Below are positions 54,371 to 64,000 of a DNA stretch of 64,000 nucleotides, piece by piece. Source of the DNA: Panonychus citri. Taxonomy: Eukaryota > Arthropoda > Arachnida > Trombidiformes > Tetranychidae. Under the pieces are notes generated by a model. It was not told the DNA's origin, searched no databases, and saw only the letters and a program-made list of their open reading frames with translations. The position numbers and the translations under genes were made by a program. Position 1 is the first letter of the stretch, and each line of letters opens with the position of its first letter. Location of the stretch: contig NW_026515509.1 in assembly GCF_014898815.1 (NCBI RefSeq), forward strand, positions 992,001-1,056,000, given 5' to 3'.

Positions 54371-55023
54371 TTATGCAATTTTAATATCGGCTTGAGCACA
54401 ATTAAGCTCAGTAACACCGTCGTTATCATATAATATGAATCGGATTTGAGTTTTCATCTAATGATAATAGAGGAAAAGCAAATTAATCAATTTGAATTTT
54501 AATTGTTTGGTTAATTAACTTACCGGTGGAAGCCAATCAAGAGTGGTCAAGACAATTTTGAATGCAGTGGCCTTTTCAGCGGTCAAGGGACAGGTAAGAT
54601 ATTTACAACCGTCAGAATCCAGGTCAGGATAAGTTGTCCAGAAGCCTAAAACATTGACCTGAACCTCGAGCTTAGGAGCGGTTGAAGTTGATACTTGGGA
54701 GAGTAATTAAATCATTAATTAACTCATCTGATTGTTGGTAACAATTAAAATCTTACCAGAAACTAATTCCCCTTGAACGGTAACGTCCATTGCTGGTTGA
54801 AAGGTACATGGCTCAGATTCACAAGGATCAACGGTAACCCAATTAATTTTTCCAGTATCAACTGAAATACAAACACAATTAGTTAATTGTTAACATGATC
54901 AGCTTGTTGTGTGTGTATTTTTTAATTGTTTATTAACTTACCACAATTTGTAAAGGTAATATTTTTACCTGTAGCTTCAACTGTAGCTACAATTAAGATC
55001 AAGGTAACAAGTGATCGGATCAT
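54371..55023 (-). CDS. ML-domain (MD-2-related lipid recognition) secreted protein, NPC2/Der p 2-like
   Basis: Exons: 55023-54942, 54861-54757, 54693-54524, 54457-54371, with introns in phases 1, 1 and 0. Total 444 nt, 147 residues, the usual size of the family. A signal peptide (RSLVTLILIVATVEA) is followed by the six-cysteine ML pattern: TNCG near the mature N-terminus, VDPCESEPC, a DSDGCKYLTCPL block and a final Cys near the C-terminus (TELNCAQADI). The family folds into a beta-sandwich with a lipid pocket and includes sterol carriers and, in mites, group 2 allergens. In arthropods these genes are often multi-copy and serve digestion, chemosensing or immunity. Which lipid is bound cannot be read from the sequence. 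Introns are short (58-80 bases). Confidence 0.92.
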
Positions 55024-56058
55024 TTTCAGTTGATTGTTATGGTTAATTAACTGGATCAAAATTTGGAAACACTGTTGTAATTAACTTAGCGACTAATAGT
55101 TGATTGGATTACTATGAGTTTTTATATAATCATCTGCAGTTTAATTGTTATCATATTATCACAATTATCATTGTGATTAGTTAATTAATTATGTTATCGT
55201 CTATGTTATAACAATCAGGAAAAGGATGAAGGTATTTTAATTGTATTAACATTCAATTTGATTACTTAATTTAATCATTTTGAATTAAAGTCCAAATATT
55301 TAATCAATAAGCTGATTAGTTGACAATCAAATGAGAAACTTTTTATTCAAAATTAATAACAAACTAATTAAATTGTTAACTATCAATAATATAATATTAA
55401 TAGTATCAATAATTATTTCAACTGTACCAATAATCAGATAAACTAATTAGTCTCACAATTAATTGATTAAGATCTGATTCTGATTAGCTTTAATTGGTTA
55501 TCTTAACAGTGGTGAAAATTAGTTACATTGAATTTACTAATCATTTGATAAATTGTTAAATCAAAAGACCAAATTAATTGTGACTGATGCTAATTACGAT
55601 TAACTAATTATGATTAAATTAAAAAGCAATTTCTAAACAATAAGTTCCCATGAATAGTAATCAAGTTAATGACATTTCAAAATTGTCTCATCAGTTTTAA
55701 TGGATATCCAAAAAATCAATAAATTGTCCATTAATTTGGTTGTAAACAATTAACAATCTCCAAGCAATTAGATTAGTTTGTCTTCAATACTGAATAACAA
55801 TCGGTTAGGAATCAATAAATGAAATTGAAAACAATTAAATCTCCCAATTAATTGGTCAACCGATATGCTAATTATTTGCCAGTTGATAGTTACAGCAATT
55901 TGTTGATTCATTCAACAATCAAGCAACATGATTAACAATTACACCAACAGTTACCTTGGAAACAAAAACAATAACAAAACAAAAGTATCAATGATAAGGT
56001 GTGCTTCTGATTTAATCACAACTGATCAACAATTAAATTGTTCTAAAACTAAATCATC
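55024..56058. other. Divergent intergenic region (ML gene / Cep290-like)
   Basis: About 1 kb of AT-rich DNA between two divergent starts. It contains the putative TATA box of the ML gene at 55121-55128. No other element recognised. Confidence 0.6.
55121..55128 (-). promoter_or_regulatory. Putative TATA box of the ML-domain gene
   Basis: TATATAAA on the minus strand, 98 bases before the start codon at 55023, predicting transcription start near 55090-55095. Confidence 0.55.
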
Positions 56059-59000
56059 ATGACTGATTGGGATTTAATTGTTAAAGTTAATCTTGATGAT
56101 TTAGATGATGAAAAAGCTGAACTACTTTATGATCAACTGATTGAGGTAAGTGTTGACTTTTCCAGGTTGGAAAAAAAATATTAATCAACTTTGTCCACCC
56201 AAAAATCAATGTGATATTTAGCTAACAATTAACTTTAATTGTTTGACAGGTTAATCCATCAGATGAATCAAATATTGATCTACTTCGAAGTGCATTTAAA
56301 GCCGCTAAATGTGTAATGCAAGTGAAGGCGCTACAAGCGGATGTGGCCGTTGAAGAGCTCGAGGAATATATTAAAAAGAATGACAAAAATGAATTGGAAA
56401 ATCTTAGAAAACAAGTTGATTTGTATAAATCATCATTAGTTAATCAACATGGATTAGACCCAATGAGCCAGATTAAAGATTATCAGAATCAATTAGCTGA
56501 TCTAAAGGAAACACTAGAAGGGAAAAACAATGACCTGTCCCGATCTAAGCGTCGAATAGGTAAATTGGCCTTTTGTTGTTAAGAAATTTTCTTCTAATTG
56601 TTGCAATTTGATTTAATCATCAGGGGATTTGGAGACTAAATTACAATTAAATGAGAAGGAAATTGAATCACTTCAAGATGAGATTATATCTCTTAAGGAA
56701 GAGATGGAAACTCGTCAACATGGTCTTCGAGATTCTATCGCTGAAACTGCTGAACCTTTGGAAAAACTTCGAGAAAAAAATAAACAAATTCAAAGTTTAC
56801 TCGATGAATTGGACCTAATGGAACGTGCTAACGTTGAACTGGCCCGTCAAGTGAAAACACTGAAAGATCAACTGTCCCTTGCCACGAATGAGGTCAAATC
56901 AGCGGCCGATGAAATGGAAACCATGAGAAATCAATGTTTGGGTATACAAGAGATGAATGAAAATCTAATCAAAGAAAAAGAATATTTTTTAAAAGAAAAT
57001 GATTCTTATCGTAAACAATTGGATTCCATTCATGAGAAACATGATAATACAACAAGTAAATTAAATGATAAGATGAATGAGTTGATTGAGATGATTAAGG
57101 AAAAAGACACTTTGATTGGTCAACTAAATGGTTCGAGATCAAATCAACCTGGACCACCATCACTAAGCTCAATTAACGAGAAATCCAATTCACTTTTACT
57201 TCAAGAATTAACTGAAAAGAGTGAAACAATTAACTATCTAAAGGAACAATTAACTGAAGCAGTGAATACAATTCAGGGACAGAATGAGTTGATTAAAAAG
57301 TTGACCAAACAAAGTAAAAGTCCAACAAATGACCAGTCCGAAATTGATGGAAATGTTGAACAATCAAAGAAAAGGTGAATTAACAAATTGTTACTGATAA
57401 TTGTTATTGATCAATATGATTTATCTCTAATTTCTAATTTCTAATTCCTAATTGTTTAGGTTGAACAAATGAAGGTTAAAATTGACCAACTTGAAGATGA
57501 ATTGAAAGCTAAAGATGATGAACTTCATCAAGTGACCAAGATGAAAATGGCCTATGAACGGGGTGAATATGGACTGGCCGAAGCGCTGAATGAGGTTAAA
57601 GCGTTAAAGAAACAATTATTAACCAAGGAGCGACATTTAGAGGAAGCGATTCAAGATCTTAATCAGTTGAGTATTAAATTAAATTCTTATGAGGATCAAC
57701 TTGATTTTCTTAAGGAAATGGGCAGTGGGTCAACTCTTAATGGTTTAGATTCACTGGACACTGAGAAAATATTACCAGAGATTATGGATGATCGTATAAA
57801 AGTATTACGACTCCAGCAAACGATAATTAAATTGGAAGATGAGAAAATTGCTCTTCAAGAGAAATTGAGAGCAATTAGATTATCATCAGGATCACAATCA
57901 GTTGAAAGGATTGATAATCAAAGTGAAACCAAACAATTAGATGATGAAAGAGCCAAAATGGTTTCGCATTTGAAAGTTTTACAAGATGAAAATCGAGGAT
58001 TACAATTGGGAATGAAGGAAATACTATTCGGTATTCATGAGTCCAATTCTCGGTCTGATGTGGTCATTGATTGTCCGAGTTTGGAGAGACTGGTCAATCT
58101 GTTGGAGGGTCGATCGCTATCAGCTGATTTAACTACAGTTATTGCACTTAAAGGTGAACTTGATTTGGTTCGTGGACAAAATCAACAATTAGTTATGGAA
58201 TTGAAAAGACTTCGTCATGAGCATTTCAAGTTGATCTGTGTTTATGCCGATGAAATTTCAGCTCAAATGAAATTAAATCATAACCATAAAGATTCAAGGA
58301 AAACTAAATCAACAATTAATTGTGAAAATGTTGATGATGAAGAGACAACATCAAGTTCAACAATTATATCAACAACTTCATCTACAACGACATCAACGTC
58401 AACAATTGTTGAGAATGAAAATATTAAACCAACTAGACAATCAGTTGATTCTAATTATGAATTAAGTGAAGGTGAAGTGTTGTTTTCATCTGAATTAGAT
58501 AAAAATCCATTGAATTTACAATCAGTTAATGAAAATTTAAATTGCCAAGATGAAATTGATGAAGATGAAAATACAATCGAGGCTGAAGATGAGGACGTAG
58601 AGACAACGGTTGATTGTGATCTAGATGAGACACCGGCAATTGTTGAGGACAATTTAACACTCGAATCACCAATGGTGGTTAATGAACATGATCAATTTGA
58701 GCCAAAAGAATTGGTTAAATTGGATAAAGCAAATCAAACAAATGAATTGGTTAAAACAACGATCAGCATTCAAACCGATGAAATTATCGAGTCAATCGTT
58801 TCAACGAAATGTTCAAAATGTGCCAAACTGTTGACTGTTGTGATGGACATTAAAGATCACATCGAAAAGCTAAGTGACTCAATCACTGAATCGGAAACTC
58901 ATTACTTTGAACAAATTGAATTAACTCGAAAGGAAAACAATTTACTACATGAACATATTCAATCATGGAAGGAGAAATATAGTAAACTATTAACGGAGAA

Positions 59001-59562
59001 AGATGAATTTCTATTGAATAAATCGGAGAATGGACTCAAATCGAGGCTCGAAAGTGAAAACAGTTCACAACCAGTGGAAGTCGATGAGATGGACGACCAA
59101 CAATCGCAGCAACAATTAAAAACATCGACAACCAACAAGGCGATTCCCAAAGTGCTCGAAACGATAATTGAATGTCTACAAAAACGCATCGAGCAAAAAG
59201 AAACAGCGATTCTCGAACTCGAAGCCTTAATTAGATCGAATCATGAAAATTATGAAAGAGAAATCGGTAAATTAATCAATGAGAAACCTTTGATTAGTGA
59301 GACAATTAGTTTTGATCCAATTAGTTTGAATAGGATGGTTCAGGCTGATGAATTACGAACTGATTTAGATAAATGCTACAAACAATTAGAGGAATGTAAA
59401 CAAGAGGCTTATCATCGTATTCAATGTTTACTTGAACAATTAGAGAAAGAGAAAATTAAATCAAAAAAATTACAAGAACAATTAGATAGATTCACTGGAA
59501 GAATTAAAATTAAATCGTCAACAATTAAGGCGAAAAATACGATCAACAATAATCGTCATTAA
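56059..59562 (+). CDS. Cep290-like coiled-coil centrosome/cilium protein, short form
   Basis: Exons: 56059-56145, 56250-56559, 56624-57354 (or 57374), 57460-59562. With the first option the product is 1076 residues, almost all heptad-rich coiled coil. The start (KVNLDDLDDEKAELL) and internal blocks resemble the N-terminal part of animal CEP290: RGEYGLAEALNEVKALKKQL at about 410-429, GMKEILFGIHESNS at about 560 and PSLERLVNLLEG at about 582. CEP290 builds the ciliary transition zone. The human protein is about 2,480 residues, so this one is less than half as long and ends at a stop codon followed by a poly(A) signal. A Thr/Ser-rich, acidic, non-coiled insert lies at about residues 660-780. The exon 3/4 junction has a phase conflict: the good donor at 57375 gives a frameshift, while a weaker GT at 57355 keeps frame. 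Confidence 0.78.
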
Positions 59563-60166
59563 TTTCAACGAAAAAGCGACGATCTTTTTCCCCTTGATTT
59601 CTCAACAATTCACCTTAATTGTAATTAGTTAATTGTAACAATTTCTAAGATAATTTGACAATATGATTTGATTTTCAATCGATGGAAAAATAAAAGTTAC
59701 AAATGTTGTTTACCATTTGTATTGATTGTAATTGTTTTTCATCTTATAATCGGTTTAATTACAATTTGATTGATATCGATTCCCATTTTGTTGGCATGTT
59801 TTAAGAGATAATTAATTGATTGTTGGTGTTGATAATTTGATTTGGTGGGAGACTGATTAATTTTGATATTTCTTACATAGATTTATACATTGTGAGTTTA
59901 AAAATATAAACCAACATTTGAGATTAAATTTGTTTCCATTTACATAATTAGTTGGTGTATATTATAAAAGTTAATAAGCTAATTGTTGGCGATAAAGGAA
60001 ATGCAATTAGATGATGGGTTGATTGTTTGATCCGGTGCATCTCATCAGATTGATAATTGCAAATGTGATCATTTGATGGTTAATTGCGATGATGTTTAAT
60101 TGATGGAATGTAATTGTAATTGTATAGAAACAGAAACGACCATTTTCATCCACTTTGATGTAAACA
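59563..60166. other. 3' flanks of the Cep290-like and VAMP genes
   Basis: Convergent spacer, AT-rich. It holds the Cep290-like 3' untranslated region with a poly(A) signal at 59689, and the 3' flank of the first VAMP gene on the minus strand. Confidence 0.6.
59689..59694 (+). terminator. Poly(A) signal AATAAA of the Cep290-like gene
   Basis: Canonical hexamer 127 bases after the stop codon at 59562. It supports a true transcript end here rather than further downstream exons. Confidence 0.6.
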
Positions 60167-61016
60167 TTAATTTTTTACCTAAAATGTGAATAAATTGAAA
60201 AATAAAGGAATTAGATTTGGTAATTAGACAAATCAGTAAATAGTTACTCACCGAAAAGTAAATTATGATGATTATAATTATCACAATCGCAGCGATTATA
60301 AGGTTTAATCTCATGTTCTGCCATCTCATTTTACGCCCAAGTCGACGGGAAGATACTCGAAAATCTTCCGATTTTGACGATAAAAGTGCTAAAAGAGAAG
60401 ATATAATTTCGATGATTAGTTAAATTCCATTTCTATTTTTAATAAATAATTGAAATTCTTTCTCTCTCACCTGATCTGTCCTCCAAATGATCCAATTTCT
60501 GTCCACGGTCCAGTATCTTAGAGATGTTTTCTTGCATTATACTGGCCACTTGTTTGACCTGTTGTTGAACTTGTGAAACCTTTTGCTGAGAACCAGATGA
60601 TGTACTAGGCTCACCGAAAGGTTGTAACCTAATAAGATTAGATTGAAAAGAAAAGAACAATTAGAAAATAACTCAAAACTGTCACATCAATTAAAGTAAA
60701 AAGACACAATTAAGCTTAAATGTAAAGACTGTTGCTAACCAAGGACAAACAGTTGATTCTTTAAGAAAAATTGTATAGAAAATCATCTTACCTTTCTGGT
60801 GAAGTTGGTGTATCAACCTGAACAAAATCGTTACCATAGAGAAGGTAGGAAACAGATCAAGGTCATAAGAATGATAATTAAACAAAATTTACGTAAATAA
60901 TTAAAGAAAAAAATTTTAAAATTAAAAAGAAAATAAAAATTGGAAAATAATAACAAATGTCTTCTCATTTTACTTACATCGATTGCTTGGTAATCTGATT
61001 TATTATTAGATGACAT
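60167..61016 (-). CDS. VAMP/synaptobrevin-type R-SNARE, copy A
   Basis: Exons: 61016-60978, 60817-60792, 60628-60471, 60388-60252, 60178-60167 (stop TAA). Total 372 nt, 123 residues, all junctions GT-AG with matching phases. A short polar N-terminus (no longin domain) is followed by the SNARE motif (about 38-93) with the zero-layer Arg63 in ILDRGQKLDHLEDRS, a basic juxtamembrane stretch (RRLGRKMRWQNMR) and one transmembrane segment (about 102-120), ending YFSVKN. The protein would sit tail-anchored in vesicles and form fusion complexes with Q-SNAREs. The RG-x-KLD-x-L-x-DRS pattern is closer to the endosomal VAMP4/VAMP8 class than to neuronal synaptobrevin, though this is judged by eye. The last coding exon has only 12 bases. 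Copy B lies immediately upstream in the same orientation. Confidence 0.9.
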
Positions 61017-61596
61017 GATTATAACGTTCAGTTAATACTAGAATCAAATGATGGCTCAGTACTAGAATTAAATATTTAAATCACTAGATGACGAAACAAT
61101 TAACCTCAGACAATTAAAAAGATCCAAAGAAATGATTGAACAAAATCTCAATCTTATTGAAAGGAACAGCTGTTGATAGAAATTCTGTCAACAGATGGCG
61201 TTCATGTAGAGTTTTCGATTAATTTAATTAGTTTTCAATCAAAATTCCGATAATTAAACACTGATTTAATTGTTTATCATTTGCACATGAGAATAAGATA
61301 GTTACAGGTTTGATTTGCTTGTTAGATAAAAAAATATTTCGATTGATTGGAAAGGTAACAATTTTTAAATAGTGAAAATAACGATGATAAATTACCTCAA
61401 CACCAAGATGGATAAAAATTTGATGATGTTAAGATTTAATTGTTACAATGAGAGTTGTAAGAATAAAAAACTTAGTCAAATAACATATCGTTGATTAGTT
61501 AATTGTGGTGTTGATAATATCTTGGAGTTAATAGCAGGTTGAAACGGAAACAGAATCAATTGTCAGTTGTCAATGATGAAAAGGTGTCAATATGAT
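61017..61596. other. Spacer between the two VAMP genes
   Basis: Holds the promoter of copy A and the 3' flank of copy B. At 61167-61182 is a CAGCTGTTGATAGAAATT block that resembles 62588-62603 upstream of copy B. Another GC-richer word, CAGATGGCG, lies at about 61192-61200. Confidence 0.55.
61167..61182. promoter_or_regulatory. Shared upstream element of VAMP copy A
   Basis: CAGCTG E-box followed by TTGATAGAAATT, 151 bases upstream of the copy A start codon. The corresponding block upstream of copy B is CAGCTG followed by ATGATGGAAATT. Confidence 0.35.
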
Positions 61597-62427
61597 TCAA
61601 TGCTTAACCTGAATAGAGAAAGAAAAATGATAATAAAAGGGGATTGTTATTAGTTAATTTAGTAATCAAAATTGATTCCATTTGATACTAACAGCAAAGT
61701 AAATTATTATGATGAGAGCGATAATAATTAAAACTACAATTATGGTTATCCTCATGTTCTGCCATCTCATTTTTCGTCCAAGTCGCCGACCAGAAACCCG
61801 AAAATCTTCCGATTTAGATGATAAAATTGCTAATAAACAAAAAGATAGAGATAAGTGAATAGAATGAATTTTGATACGTTAATTGCATTGAGAAAAGATT
61901 AATTAATTACCTGATCTGTCCTCTAAATTGTCCAGTTTCTGTCCACGGTCAAGTATCTTGGTGATATTTTCTTGCATAATGTCAGTCACCTGTTGAACTT
62001 GTTGTTGAACTTGAACAACCTTTTGCTGAGAACCAGATGATGTACTAGGCTCTCCAAATGGCACATTTCTAATTAAAGGGGACAAACACACAAACAATTA
62101 ATTAGAATGGAATAGAAAAATTAACCAAATCAAATTAAATCATATAGATTATATTCCAACTTCAGGCCTAACATCAAACTGACCCTTTGAAGGAAATTTA
62201 TCTCACCTTTCTGATGAATTTGATGGTTCAACCTAATCAAATCAATTGCCAATCATAAAATGGAATCCAAACCCAAAAAAAAAGAAACAACAATTAATAA
62301 ATTAATCAAAGATAATCAATAAAAATGAAAGGAACAAAAGAGAAAAGAAAAAAAGAAAATTAAAAAACAAGAAAAATTGACTTACATCTATAACTTGATG
62401 ATCCATTTTCTTAGATTTATCCGCCAT
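61597..62427 (-). CDS. VAMP/synaptobrevin-type R-SNARE, copy B
   Basis: Exons: 62427-62386, 62232-62207, 62068-61911, 61829-61693, 61608-61597 (stop TGA). Total 375 nt, 124 residues. Exons 2 to 5 have exactly the same lengths as in copy A (26, 158, 137 and 12 bases) and the same phases, so the pair arose by tandem duplication after the exon structure was fixed. SNARE motif with zero-layer Arg64 in ILDRGQKLDNLEDRS; the juxtamembrane GRRLGRKMRWQNMR is nearly the same; the transmembrane segment (about 103-121) has diverged more. The exon 4 donor is GTTAGT, weaker than usual. If it is not used, translation reads on to give a tail of about eight residues (VSIKWNQF) instead of VKH. Both forms would be functional tail-anchored SNAREs. 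Confidence 0.9.
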
Positions 62428-63089
62428 TTTCTCTACAATTAGTTAATTGTCCAGATGAAAGAGAATAGAAGAAACAATTTAATTAAAATAAATAATTTAG
62501 AATAAGAAATTAACTAATTGTTAACATGTAGAAACACAAAGTTACATTTACGCCTCTTGATTAAAGAGACAATGAATCAGCTGATCACAGCTGATGATGG
62601 AAATTGAATTAACATTAATTACTTATCAGAAAGATTAAAACAAACATTAATCATCACAGTGATGATGTAAACGGTTAATTAACAATAGAAGATAAAAACA
62701 AATTAAACAATTTAATTATCTTTCAAGTTGATTGACATCAATCAATTTGGTTTTCTATCAATTTAATCACTTGAAATGATCAATAGAACTCAATGATTAA
62801 TAGATTAGTTGATTAGTCGATTAGCTTGATAATTAAAAAAAATGGAAAATTTGAATAGAACTTTTATAAAATTGTAAGAGAAATTAAAAATTAGTTCGAT
62901 TATTATTTTGTTCGATTTTTTCGAACTTTTGAATTTGCCGCCTAAATGGAAAAAGAGCCAATCAGAGATGAAATTGTTTCGAACTGAGAATTTTTTTTTC
63001 TCAATGAAATTTGATTAATTTATTGGAGAGGAAAAAATAGTTGACAGAAAATTCTGTGAATTAATTTCTTCGTTAATTTTGATTCTCAA
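62428..63089. promoter_or_regulatory. Divergent promoter region (VAMP copy B / Stardust-like)
   Basis: 662 bases between divergent start codons. It contains two CAGCTG E-boxes (62578-62583 and 62588-62593), the word TTCGATTTTTTCGAACT (62911-62927) and a CCAAT box (62958-62962) in the context GAGCCAATCAG, about 130 bases before the Stardust-like ATG. No TATA box is obvious for either gene. Confidence 0.5.
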
Positions 63090-64000
63090 ATGACTCAGGC
63101 ATCTAACGAAGGTAAGAGGTTTAGGTCAATCGATCTAATTGACCAGTGACAAGAATTACAATTCGCTGTTTTTGTTTTACATTTTCTCTTCTTTGTGTTT
63201 ACATTTGTTTTTTTTTGTTCTATTCTCTTTTAGCTTATGAACTTGTCTTGGAAAGTCTGAGAAATCTGGTGACTAGTGAATCAAGTAGATCGGTGTTAAC
63301 TCAGGATAAGAGTGAGATCAAAAGTGTGGTCACTATTTTGGATGGTCAGAAGATTCGACCCTTGGCCTCCATTTGTTCAGATTTTCTTGAGAATAAAAAA
63401 AATGACCACAAATGGACACCAATGTTTCTTGATGGTTTTCAGATGTCTATTGATGTTCGAGATTCCCTGACTAAGGAATGGATTGATGAAGCACAGAGCT
63501 TATGTAAAATATTGAATAATGAACATTTACAAGCTCTTCTTTGGACTCATGATATTGTCGCCAATAAACAATTTGAACCAAGTTTACCTGAAGAAGAGTA
63601 TGAAGATTCATCTATGGAATTTTATCCCAATTATGATGACGAAATGGCTTCAGTTAAGATTGTCCAAGTGATTAAAAATCAAGAACCATTGGGAGCTACA
63701 GTTACGTTTGAAGATCAAACTGGTAACATTGTCATTTCTCGTGTTATCTATGGAGGTGCCGCTCATCGAAGTGGCCTAATCAACGTAGGCGATTGTATTC
63801 TCGAGGTAAATGGTTACTCTTTAAAAGGACGTTCTTTCATGGAAATACTTACCATGTTAGAGCATGAATGTCGAAACTCTATCATCTCATTTAAACTTCT
63901 TCCTGGTGATTATGGTTCCTCTGGTCGGATTAAGAGTGAATTAACCATCCGAGTTAAAGCCTTATTTGATTATTTTCCCTCCCAAGACCCTAACCATCCG
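63090..64000 (+). CDS. sdt: Stardust/PALS1 (MPP5-type) MAGUK scaffold, 5' part
   Basis: Exon 1 63090-63111 (MTQASNE) and exon 2 from 63234 to the window edge, joined in phase 1; 263 residues visible, gene continues outside. Order seen: an alpha-helical region (about 8-95), the end of an L27 domain (CKILNNEHLQALLWTHDIVA, about 98-117), a PDZ domain (about 148-228) with carboxylate-binding loop PLGATV at 159-164 and GDCILEVNG, then the start of an SH3 domain (VKALFDYFPSQDPNHP). A guanylate-kinase-like domain is expected beyond the edge. In the Crumbs complex this scaffold binds Crumbs (PDZ-SH3-GK) and Patj (L27) and maintains apical polarity. The visible N-terminus is shorter than in vertebrate PALS1 or large Drosophila isoforms. 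Confidence 0.9.

Noticed and set aside
1..64000. Search by eye for tRNA, rRNA, CRISPR arrays and viral genes
   Set aside because: No B-box-like GGTTCGAATCC pattern with a matching cloverleaf, no spaced direct repeats and no viral or transposase coding sequence were recognised.

Overview
The window looks like nuclear DNA of a small-genome, AT-rich arthropod. The gene set (transglutaminase, Pins/LGN, an ML-domain lipid-binding protein, Stardust/PALS1, R-SNAREs, a Cep290-like protein) together with mostly short AT-rich introns would fit a chelicerate such as a mite. The species cannot be proved from the sequence. There are no bacterial operon features, tRNAs, rRNAs or CRISPR arrays. Gene models were built by hand from reading frames, GT-AG splice sites and intron phase, so exon edges are good hypotheses rather than transcript-proven.

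Layout. 1-5132: low-complexity non-coding DNA. 5133-8155 (-): nine-exon gene for a secreted His/Gly-rich protein, with an array of tiny exons. 8248-14342: non-coding. 14343-19468 (-): the Pins locus. The complete gene (16689-19468; TPRs plus four GoLoco motifs) is followed by a tandem partial copy in which TPR exons have decayed (about 15110-15600) while a 239-residue GoLoco-only reading frame stays open (14343-15062). 20111-20519: a near-identical stray copy of part of a transglutaminase exon. 21351-35466 (-): complete four-exon transglutaminase gene with an 8.9-kb intron. That intron carries a 496-bp fold-back transposable element with 171-bp inverted repeats. 35467-51295: gene-poor, rich in simple repeats.

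From 51296 the window is gene-dense: two unrelated-looking multi-pass membrane proteins of unknown function (+; 51296-52798 and 53363-53920), a four-exon ML/NPC2-like secreted protein (-; 54371-55023), a short Cep290-like coiled-coil protein (+; 56059-59562), two tandem VAMP-type R-SNARE genes (-; 60167-61016 and 61597-62427) with identical internal exon lengths, and, divergent from them, the 5' part of a Stardust/PALS1 gene (+; 63090 to the window edge).

Pins and Stardust both belong to the cell-polarity machinery (spindle orientation and the Crumbs complex), but they lie 44 kb apart and nothing shows co-regulation. The most unusual items are the GoLoco-only Pins derivative, the micro-exon-coded His/Gly repeats, the fold-back element and the recent transglutaminase exon copy.
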